Shown here piece after piece: positions 56,395 to 64,000 of a DNA stretch of 64,000 bases; the first letter of the stretch is position 1, and every line of letters begins with the position of its first letter. The translations under genes were made by a program, and so were the position numbers. Source of the DNA: Zelopaecilomyces penicillatus (taxonomy: Eukaryota > Ascomycota > Sordariomycetes > Hypocreales > Pseudodiploosporaceae); NCBI GenBank assembly GCA_005765155.1, contig VCCP01000004.1:1674001-1738000 (forward strand). Reading direction: 5' to 3'. The notes beneath the pieces were generated by a model that worked only from the letters and a program-made list of their open reading frames with translations, did not search any database and had not been told where the DNA came from.

Positions 56395-57890
56395 TCAACC
56401 TTCCATTGTAACATCCTCGTCGGCATCCTCGTCATAATCGCCCTCGTTGCCATCATCATCCATCCCATCCACTGTACCTTCCTGCTCATCGCTATCCCCG
56501 TCGTTGTAATTCTCCCCATCCCCATCACCCTCTTCGTCTCCGTCTCCGTCATCATCTTCATCGAGATTTTCACCCTCCTCCCTCTCGGCTTCTTCGTCTT
56601 CTCGAGTGGACAAGTCGTCCCAATGGCTCGGTGTTGGCGTTGACAATACACTTGAACCATGGCCGGGCGAGCTGCCAGCCACCAACGCACCTCTGCCAGC
56701 TCTCCTTGCCCTGGGGTTTTGTCCAGCTAGACGGCGCCTGGCTTGTGCCCGCTCTCGCATTTTGCTTGCTTGGCCGCTACCATCACCAAGGACCCCCGCT
56801 CCAACTGCACTTCTCCTCTTACGTGGCTTAAAGTCGGGCCCCTTCTTGTCGTTAAAGTCTTTGCCAGCACCATCCAAAGCATAGACTGTGACGTCGTCTG
56901 TCTGGCCCTTCTTTTTCTTAAGAGCCATCAGTCTCTCCAAGAAACGTATCTGATGAGCTCTCTCGCCGGTCCGGTCTTTTCCGGGAGGGATCTTAATATT
57001 CCATTCCTTACGAATGCGACTAAGCTCATCTTCCTCTGCAACCCTTGGCTTGAGCACCTTTTCAGTGGTCAAGAGGCGCGAGCAGCAAGCACCGAGGAGG
57101 TCAACATCGCCTGGCAAGTTTCGGAGCGCTGGTAGCGGGTTCTCATTGCCCTCTTCGCGGTTTGCTAAAACCACCTCTGTTCCAATGACCTCTGCCCATT
57201 GACCTTCGAACACGCGACCTCGGTATGAGATGATGGGGTTGTGTGAGTGAAGCTCCAGAATCTGTATATCTTCCATCTCCGTGCTGGCAACCTCTTGCTG
57301 CTGCTGCTCCTCCTCCTCCTCCTCTTCTAAAACAACTTTTTGCTTCCCTGCTTTTACCCGCTTTCGCCTCAAGGCGGCATCCGAAACAGGTTGACTGTTG
57401 GCTCGGAGCAGGGGGTCGATGTGCGGCATGTCCTCGTCGTCACCTTCTGCTTCAGGCTCTGCGACCTGTCCGCCATCTTTTTCATTTTCGTTGGCGTTAT
57501 CGTTGTCGTTCTCATTGTCGTTTTCGTTTTCGCTTTGATTGTCCTGATCTGGGCCATATTTAGTAGCCTGGGTCGCCTGGCTGTCTGAATACTGGTCCAA
57601 CCAGTTCTTATAGTAGCCCCCGCGGCTGTGATGAGGTGCTTTTGTCGGTCGGTCTTTGAATTCTGGATACGATAGCTCGAGAGTCAAGTAATATGTCTAA
57701 AATGCGTGAGTACGATAACGGCATTTTGGAAGCTGTTCCTGAGGATTTGCCATACCTCGATCTCTGTAGTCGAGTATTCATATTCCCATTCATCCTCATC
57801 GTCTTTGGACACCTGCTGCAATATTTTGTCAACCTGCAATGCCCCAGGCGCATCCATGTCAAGAGCCGTTGGTGCAGAGGGCTCTGCCAT
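56395..57890 (-). CDS. TFIIIC subunit with triple-barrel domain (Tfc7/Sfc7-like)
   Basis: Two exons, 57890-57756 and 57696-56395, give 478 residues (59-nt intron, phase 0). The TFIIIC triple-barrel domain is seen in pieces: the strand EWEYEYSTTEIETYYLTLEL at about 34-53, and ILELHSHNPIISYRGRVFEG QWAEVIGTEVVLANRE further on (about 145-180), the usual signature of the yeast tau55/human GTF3C6 family. In Pol III transcription this subunit pairs with tau95 to form part of the A-box-binding lobe. The middle has KxxDFKPRKRR, a possible nuclear signal. The C-terminal about 60 residues are almost purely acidic. A long acidic/Asn-rich insertion sits between the barrel parts. It is divergent from HIS7. 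Confidence 0.85.
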
Positions 57891-58563
57891 AGCTCTTGTT
57901 TTTGGTTAAGCTAGTGCTAGTCGTCAAGCGAAGCTCGTCACTATGTGCTAGGGTACATAGCAGAGCAATTGTTAATTGTGAGGTCTGAATGATGGTGCAT
58001 AGACCGTTGCTTGACATAAGAGCAATCGATGAGTAATGAAAGCCAAGCAACCAAGTTTGAAGCCCCCGAATTAGCTTGTTCTTCTCAGTGCACGTTTTCA
58101 GTCGGCGTGTGTGAAGGTTGCAACTAGAAATTTATTAGACACGATCAGTCGGCCTTGAAACTTGCAGCCTTGCAGGTACGAAGACACCCGTTGGAGGGGC
58201 AGCTGTAGTGCTGGTTCGGGCTAGACCTGGACCCCGCCATAATTTATAGCGTGCTTTCCCTAAGAAACGTTATCGGACCTTGAATTTCGGGTCGCCTTCC
58301 GATATCCTCGTACTCGCTCGACACTTTTGTTGACTCACATCTGTGTCCAACTGAAGCCGGCACATGGCATTGTTTCTAGACTAAGTACACACTCCGTTGC
58401 AGCATTCGCAAGCCGGAATCTCATGCAGCTAGACGCTGTCCTGAGGACTCACTACCTATCCTTCCACGCGCTGCTTCCCTCTCTCTTCGGCGCAGTTCTC
58501 CTGTGAGCGGAACCCCGCTGTCGCCCGACACGTGCAGCAGCAGCAAAACATAGACAGGGCAGG
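57891..58563. promoter_or_regulatory. Divergent promoter region, TFIIIC subunit / HIS7
   Basis: 673 bp between start codons. The HIS7 side contains a TGACTCA element (58331-58337). Confidence 0.6.
58331..58337. promoter_or_regulatory. TGACTCA element (Gcn4/CPC1-type site) before HIS7
   Basis: A perfect TGACTCA lies 227 bp upstream of the HIS7 ATG. In fungi this is the binding site of the general amino-acid control factor Gcn4/CPC1/CpcA, which activates histidine genes under starvation. The word is expected several times by chance in 64 kb, so its value comes from the position. Confidence 0.6.
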
Positions 58564-60309
58564 ATGCCCACCGTTCACCTCCTGGATTACGTTGCTGGCA
58601 ACATTCGGAGTCTAGTGAATGCAATCGAGAAGTTGGGCTACGATGTCGACTGGGTCAGATGTCCCGAAGATGTCCCCAAAGCTGAGGTTAGGCTTATCCC
58701 CAATCCCCTTTCCCTCCCCTCCAATTCTGCAGATGGGCGACTGACGCACCCTATGTAGAAGTTGATTCTCCCCGGCGTCGGCCACTTTGGTCACTGCATG
58801 TCACAACTGGCCCAGGCGAATTATCTGCCCGCCATACAAAAACATATCGCCGATGGCAAGCCTTTTATGGGCATCTGTGTCGGCCTTCAGGCGCTTTTTG
58901 AAGGCTCTGCTGAAGATCCAAACGTCCCCGGCATCGGCCTGATACCATCCTCTCTCATCCGGTTCGACCACACAGACAAGTCCGTGCCACACATCGGATG
59001 GAACAGCGCCAATACGGCCGGGAAGGCTATGTATGACCTGAGGGCAGATTCAAAATACTATTATGTCCATACCTACAGGTCTTCTTATACCAAAGGCGAA
59101 CTGGAAGCGCAAGGGTGGACCGTAGCCACCGGAACCTACGGCGACGAGACCTTCATCGGCGCAATCGCCAGGGGCAATGTCTACGCAACACAATTCCACC
59201 CCGAAAAGTCCGGTGTGGCCGGCCTCCGTACTATCCGTGCTTTTCTCACAGGAGACGGAGCCAAGAGCCTCGGTGACAGTCTTCCGCTTCAGCCGTTGTC
59301 GCCTGTATCCTCCAACCCCTTATCCGGTGGGCTGAAGGATGGTCTGACTCGTCGGGTCATCGCCTGCCTCGATGTAAGAGCAAACGACCAGGGCGACCTC
59401 GTTGTTACAAAGGGGGATCAGTACGACGTTCGAGAGAAGGGCTCTGATCGCAATGTGCGGAACCTGGGCAAGCCTGTGGACATGGCTCGACAGTATTACG
59501 AGGACGGCGCGGACGAGGTTACGTTCCTCAACATTACATCGTTCCGAGACTGCCCGCTTGCCGACTTGCCGATGCTCGAGATCCTGCGTCTGACATCGCG
59601 CTCGGTGTTTGTGCCCCTGACTGTCGGCGGTGGCATCCGTGACACAGTCGACACTGATGGCACCAAAGTCTCGGCGCTCGACATTGCCACCATGTACTTC
59701 AAGTCCGGCGCGGACAAGGTCTCCATCGGCTCGGACGCCGTCATCGCGGCCGAGGAATACTACTCCCTAGGCAAGAAGCTCTTCGGCAATACTGCTATTG
59801 AGCAAATTTCCGGCGCGTACGGCAACCAGGCCGTCGTCGTCAGCATCGATCCCAAGCGTGTCCATGTGCCCAAGGTCGACGCTACCCGCCACAATATCAT
59901 CCAGACGCAGTTCCCCGGCCCCCGCGGCGAGGCCTATTGCTGGTATGCTTGTACCATCAAAGGCGGCCGCGAGACTCGTGATATGGATGTCGTCGAACTA
60001 GCGCAGGCTGTCGAGGCCATGGGCGCCGGTGAGATTCTGCTTAACTGCATCGACAAGGACGGCACCAACAGTGGATTCGACCTTGAACTCATCAACCAGG
60101 TTAAAGGCGCCGTCAAGATCCCCGTCATTGCCTCGAGCGGCGCTGGAAACCCAGGTCATTTCGAAGAGGTGTTTGACAAAACAACCACGGACGCCGCTCT
60201 CGGTGCTGGCATGTTCCATCGGGGAGAGTACACCGTGAAGCAAGTCAAGGACTTTCTGCGGGAAAGGGGGCTATCAGTACGGCAGGTGGAGCGCGAACTG
60301 GACATATAG
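58564..60309 (+). CDS. HIS7: Imidazole glycerol phosphate synthase (HisH-HisF fusion)
   Basis: Bifunctional enzyme of histidine synthesis. The glutaminase half makes ammonia, and the cyclase half turns PRFAR into imidazole glycerol phosphate and AICAR, which feeds purine synthesis. Two exons, 58564-58686 and 58759-60309, give 557 residues. The donor is GTTAGG, which is non-standard, but the reading frame and the motif order require it. The class I amidotransferase triad is intact: Cys81 in GICVGLQ, His188 and Glu190 in QFHPEKSG. The cyclase half begins near 238 with RRVIACLDVRAND; Asp246 and Asp405 (VVVSIDPKRV) match the catalytic aspartates of the family. Phosphate loops PLTVGGGIRD and VIASSGAGNPGHF are present. 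The length agrees with yeast HIS7. Confidence 0.97.
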
Positions 60310-60715
60310 ACAAGGAGAATAAATTATCAACCTGGTAATTCAGTCTCCTGATTAGGAATTTAAAATCGAACAAACATCTTCCAATAACGTTACACAATAC
60401 ATTCTGCTATGTGATCGTTCTACCTGTGCTTGCTTTTCCTCTCGCAGTATAGCCGCTACCAGTACTCAACCAAACAGCGCAGAGCCAAACATCATCAAAC
60501 AAAAATGATAGAATAGAAAACAACAGCAAAAGCAATCTGAAGAGAAAATCAATGCTACCCTGCTACTTCCTTCCCAGAATGACGAAGCATTTTACCGCAA
60601 TATCAAAACTCTGGTACAAAAAATGAATATGAGCACCATGAATGTACAGACACCCATGACTCCAGATGGCAAGCAAAACGTAAATCAAGCAAGGCGTTGA
60701 ACAGGCATTCAAAGA
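60310..60715. other. Convergent 3' region, HIS7 / antizyme
   Basis: 406 bp between convergent stops. A-rich in its middle; it should hold both 3' UTRs. No other feature is seen. Confidence 0.5.
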
Positions 60716-61710
60716 CTAGAGCTCCATGCCCATAAACATCCAATTCCTGCTCGTGATGTCCAACTCATGTGCCCAGTGGTCCAGAGTTGTCATTTCAAAG
60801 CCAACCCATTGCAGACTTTTGGATAGCTCCATAGTCTCTTCAATGGGGATACGGCGGTCAAGACAAGTGATGATGTGGCTACAGTCCAAGGGACCATCAG
60901 CCAGTTCGATAAGAGCCATGAGACTGTGGGAAAGAGGCAAGTCAGTATAGAGTTCATTTGAATATACGTCAAAGAGATAGTGACTAGGGATTGAAGTAAC
61001 GTACGCCTTTTTCAAGTCTCTTCCCATAACGCCTTGAATGTCGAAGAAGATGAAGAGGGATTTCTCCTTCCCATCATTCGCCACAAAGGCGCGGAAGCTC
61101 GCACCGCCAGCATAATCCCAGACTTCCATCCAGGCGTCAACTTCACAGCCAGAGGACTTGAGTTGGGCCTCTTGCTGGAAAGGATCCGAGAATTGGTTAT
61201 CAGGCGGTGGTGTTTGTAAATAAGCATCAGACAGGCCGGAGCCATACATCGACAGGTTCCTATCACCATAGAACACGGTCTTCATGGGCTCACAAAAGAA
61301 TCTCTCACATTCTTCCCTGATCTTGAGTGCTGCCCCCCCTCGTCGCTCCAGGCGGCGGCCCGGAATCTCATGCTTCTTTTGCTTAGGAAGAAGAGTGAGT
61401 TGGTTGGACGAAGTCAATGCGGCGAGGGGGGGGCTTGTTGGAGGTGAAGGTAGGCCTGAGGAAGGGACCTCAGGAATACCACTCCGCCCCTATACGTAAG
61501 ATGAGGAGTAAGCATGATGAATTATTGCAAAAGGGTATGGAGAGTAGAGTGGAGCTGCGTACCTGTGACCCCCGTAGTGCAGTAATGGAGACCCTTGAGG
61601 CTGCCGACAGAGTCGACGACGTAGCAGGAGGCAAGGACGCTGACGTTGGGGCCGACGACCTCGCCGTAATTACTGGAAAAATTACTACTTTGATTATTAA
61701 ATGGCGCCAT
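60716..61710 (-). CDS. OAZ1: Ornithine decarboxylase antizyme, read by +1 frameshift
   Basis: Antizyme binds ornithine decarboxylase monomers, sends them to the proteasome without ubiquitin and limits polyamine uptake. Three exons: 61710-61563, 61489-61005 and 60923-60716. The first frame codes 55 residues, MAPFNNQSS to GAEWYS, and stops at UGA (61472-61470). A +1 shift at UCC-UGA opens the second frame, starting EVPSSGLPSPPTSP; the exon sum less one base is 840 nt, or 279 residues. The conserved antizyme domain is in the last half: GGASFRAFVANDGKEKSLFI, LMALIELADGPLDCSHIITC and SLQWVGFEMTTLDHWAHELD. The gene is convergent with HIS7. An ordinary gene model would call it broken or splice around the stop, but the UGG-UAU-UCC-UGA context is the classical antizyme arrangement. 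An alternative acceptor that avoids the shift is described in the findings. Confidence 0.93.
61449..61480 (-). promoter_or_regulatory. Inverted repeat (hairpin) over the frameshift site
   Basis: Arms CCUGAGG and CCUCAGG pair perfectly (7 bp, loop of 6 nt). An outer GGUA/UACC pair of 4 bp is separated by a 2x2 internal loop. The UGA of the shift site is in the 5' arm. Whether the RNA folds this way in vivo is not known. Confidence 0.7.
61470..61475 (-). promoter_or_regulatory. +1 programmed ribosomal frameshift site UCC-UGA
   Basis: The last sense codon of frame 0 is UCC (61475-61473) and the stop is UGA (61472-61470). It is preceded by UGG-UAU. In most eukaryotic antizymes this hexamer is where polyamines raise +1 frameshifting. 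The downstream +1 frame continues open to the conserved domain. Confidence 0.9.
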
Positions 61711-63141
61711 TGTTTTCGTGTTCAAGTGTTTATCGATTGATATCTTCTTTGGTGGTATGTTTTTCTTGCGGGGGGGGGTGTGCGAGCCAAGGCTTGCGTC
61801 GACGGAGTCAGCGAGATATGAGGTTGGGCTCTGGTGCAGTGGCGAAGCCGGCTGGTGAGTGGGTGCAGAGAAGCAGAAGCCGGAGACTTGGGAGCTGGTT
61901 TTTCTTTCGTTGGCAGTGGACAGCAGAGGGGTTTTCGATGTGCGTTTGCTTGAAGCGTGAAGCTGAGGCAGTGACAGGTGATCTGTTTGGCAGACGTTGG
62001 GCAGAGACGGGCACGAAGGTGTTGTCGGCGGTGGTGGTGAACGTCAAGTTTGAGTCAAAAGCGGAGAGGAAAATGGCGGAGGGCCGGAGGCAGTTTTGCT
62101 GACTGGAAGGGGGGGCCCTCGGCGTCCAGAACGCCAAAAGCCGGGTCCGGGTGTGCGTGTGTGTGCTGGACGGTGGCTAAATACCACCCATACAACTGCC
62201 TAAGCTACAGTGGGCGTTAGTGAGACGTTAGTGCATTGGAGCGGGGGCGGCTGGGGAAGGTTGAACCGGTGGCTGCCAATGGTTTTACGCTGTTTGCACC
62301 CTGCCAAGAGGAATGTGCAGCAAGCCGAGTACAGTGCGAAGGGGTCTATGAGACAACCCAACAGCCAACAAACTCGCCCTTGGTGAGTTCAAATTGGTGT
62401 GTGGGTTTTTCACAGTTGACATGTTGACACTGTGCAAACTCTGTGTAGCACACATGGCAAACAGCCCCCCTTCGCCTCGGATGAACAGATATGGATGGTG
62501 CTTTACAGTCAATTGCCAGCATCTTTAGACCGCAAAGCTCAGCCTGTGCGACATGCCATTCTGATTGCCAGCAATTATCATCCAATGCCAAGGCCTACGT
62601 ATCCGTGCCTATGTACTAGCTCACCATGGAAGGCGGAAAATATCTCAATCTATGGCTGATTGAAATACATAACAGGTGGGACAAATAAAAGTTTCTTGCT
62701 AATGAGTGTGACTCCTGGGAAATACAAACATGGGGTTTCCAAATCCGGGATCCTCCCTCGATGTAGTGCATGAGCTGAACAGAACGTCTGCATTTGTCAC
62801 CACAATCCAGTCTCCCATGACCATTTTCCCCTGATTGACCCGATATTTTGAGTTTTCTTCTTTCTCTTTCGCAGCTGGCCCCATGCTCTTCCTTCCCTCT
62901 ACTTGCCCAGTTGGCCCTTTGCATAGTAATAAATGGGCACCCGTGGCAAACAAGGGCTGTAAAGCCAAGATTCCATTTTGCGCCGGAATGAAACCAAACA
63001 AAGTGTACCTGTATGCAGTTGCGGCCGTGACCCCCAGTTGGGCGATGAATATTGTACAAGCCCCATCGTTACCCTGAAAAAATATATCCTGAAATTGGTA
63101 TTAAAACATTTTTATTTTATCCGCCTTCTCATCTCGTTTTT
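61711..63141. promoter_or_regulatory. Antizyme promoter and 3' region of AP180-like gene
   Basis: 1.4 kb. The first 400 bp next to 61710 are C/T-rich in the antizyme sense and look like leader. The rest shows no coding support; the minus-strand frames at 61808-62137 and 62616-63059 lack domains. Confidence 0.5.
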
Positions 63142-64000
63142 TTATACATGCCTAGCACTGAGACTTGCAAAAGCATCAGGGCTATGTCTGCCGTTTGTGG
63201 TCCATGCCATGTCCATGCCTAGATTCACGCTCTCTCGGCTGACCTTTCTGCTCGATGCAAATGGATCTGACGCAACCGCAGGCGGCACATTCTTCATGAA
63301 GGGGTTTGTGCTGACAGGCAGTGGTTGAGATACACTTCGACTTGGATGTACATGCACAGGGGCCATCTGGATTGACTGCGTGTGAATAGCTTGGCCCTCG
63401 GGAATCATGGGGGTCTGCGTGGCCATGTTTGGTTCTGGTGTCAGAGTTGACTGGCGGACAGCCTGGGGTTGGTTGTATAGGGCCAGGATGGCAGCATTGC
63501 CTTGCCGCTGCGGCTGGTAATACAGTTGTTGCTGGTGCTGGTGCTGTGGCTGCTGCGGTTGTTGTTGTTGCTGCTGCTGGTGCTGTTGTTGCTGGTGCTG
63601 GTGCTGTGGCTGCTGCGGTTGTTGTTGTTGCTGCTGCTGGTGCTGTTGTTGCCCAACTGCCTGCTGCCCAAACGCCTGTTGCCCTGTCATTGCAGGATAT
63701 TGCATGTTATTGCTAAAAAAGGGATTTGTGCCTGCTACCGGAGTTTGATAGGGCGATGGGCTCTGGAACGTGGCTGTTTGAAACTGTTCGGGAATTTGAC
63801 TCAGAGGAGGCGAAGCTATACGGGTTGGTGAGCGTGTAAATGGATTATTTGCAAATGCCCCCTGAGCCTGTGCCGTATTAATAGCTATATTCTGTTGCTG
63901 AGTAGCTTGTGGCTGAAGAGGGGCTGTAGGTTGAGAAAAGAACGGGTTGTAGCTAGGATATTGCTGCTGCTGTTGGGTTTGCTGAACGGGTGGAGGATAC
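63142..64000 (-). CDS. AP180/YAP1801-like clathrin adaptor, C-terminal part
   Basis: Partial: the frame stays open to the window edge at 64000, so the N-terminal ANTH domain is missing. The visible 285 residues are disordered and Gln/Pro-rich. They carry several Asn-Pro-Phe motifs (YNPFFS, NNPFTR, TNPFFS, TNPFMK), the docking sites for EH-domain proteins such as Ede1 and Pan1 in endocytosis. The last 35 residues (SRESVNLGMDMAWTTNGRHS, then PDAFASLSARHV) look like the conserved C-terminal end of this family in filamentous fungi. Epsins share NPF motifs, so Ent1/Ent2 is an alternative. A Gln/His-rich block is made of a 60-bp tandem duplication. Confidence 0.78.
   Translation of the reverse strand, partial: YPPPVQQTQQQQQYPSYNPFFSQPTAPLQPQATQQQNIAINTAQAQGAFANNPFTRSPTRIASPPLSQIPEQFQTATFQSPSPYQTPVAGTNPFFSNNMQYPAMTGQQAFGQQAVGQQQHQQQQQQQPQQPQHQHQQQQHQQQQQQQPQQPQHQHQQQLYYQPQRQGNAAILALYNQPQAVRQSTLTPEPNMATQTPMIPEGQAIHTQSIQMAPVHVHPSRSVSQPLPVSTNPFMKNVPPAVASDPFASSRKVSRESVNLGMDMAWTTNGRHSPDAFASLSARHV
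63526..63652. repeat. 60-bp tandem duplication in AP180-like gene
   Basis: Sequence 63541-63591 recurs exactly at 63601-63651 and the match extends upstream, giving a period of 60 bp and just over two copies. It codes a repeated Gln/His/Pro block (HQQQQQQQPQQPQHQHQQQ type) and keeps the frame. Confidence 0.92.

Noticed and set aside
61417..61489. Antizyme as a pseudogene or sequencing error
   Set aside because: The stop sits exactly at the known UCC-UGA recoding context, and both frames code conserved-looking protein on the expected sides of it.
61808..62137. 109-codon minus-strand frame upstream of the antizyme
   Set aside because: Ser/Pro/Thr-rich leader-like composition and no domain. 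It is more likely part of the antizyme 5' leader or promoter.
63429..63831. Hydrophobic Ala/Val/Leu-rich plus-strand frames
   Set aside because: They are antisense readings of the CAG/CAA repeat block in the AP180-like gene.

Overview
The window is nuclear DNA of a filamentous ascomycete. Most genes are split by short introns (about 60-290 nt) with GT/AG ends, promoters are often shared by divergent gene pairs, and the proteins (Axl2-like, Vac7, Vps62, HIS7 fusion, TFIIIC triple-barrel subunit, AP180-like) match Sordariomycete families best, most likely Hypocreales. This placement is inference from protein character; no rRNA or marker gene is present. No tRNA, rRNA, CRISPR array or intact transposon was recognised.

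Layout. 1-4 kb: EFM6-type lysine methyltransferase (-) and a long promoter. 4.1-6.8 kb: Axl2/Bud10-like polarity membrane protein (+). 8.3-10.4 kb: PP2C phosphatase of the Ptc2/Ptc3 type in seven exons (+). 11.4-13.8 kb: mitochondrial PPR-like protein (-). 14.3-15.8 kb: peroxin/ferlin (Dysf) domain protein (-). 17.6-18.2 kb: small helical membrane protein (+). 18.6-23 kb: divergent pair PRP6 (-) and DIM1 (+). 24.2-26.8 kb: VAC7 (-), then a 5.7 kb stretch without a recognisable gene. 32.5-34.5 kb: coiled-coil protein (-). 36.4-38.3 kb: head-to-head ribosomal protein genes eL30 (-) and uL16 (+). 39.1-42.5 kb: GNAT-fold protein and an unknown protein (+). 45.3-48.2 kb: unknown 966-residue protein with a Cys/His cluster (+). 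49.6-51.2 kb: Vps62-like (-). 52.3-53.9 kb: F-box-like protein in an AT-rich, gene-poor island reaching 56.3 kb. 56.4-57.9 kb: TFIIIC subunit (-), divergent from HIS7 (58.6-60.3 kb, +). 60.7-61.7 kb: ornithine decarboxylase antizyme (-). 63.1-64 kb: C-terminal part of an AP180/YAP1801-like clathrin adaptor, cut by the window edge (-).

The most notable locus is the antizyme gene. Its full product can only be read if the ribosome shifts +1 at a UCC-UGA site 14-19 nt into exon 2. That site lies in a perfect 7-bp inverted repeat, and a competing splice acceptor just downstream would bypass the stop altogether. Most other genes are housekeeping functions (rRNA methylation, splicing, ribosome, Pol III transcription, histidine and purine-linked metabolism, polyamine control, endomembrane traffic) and do not form a biosynthetic cluster.
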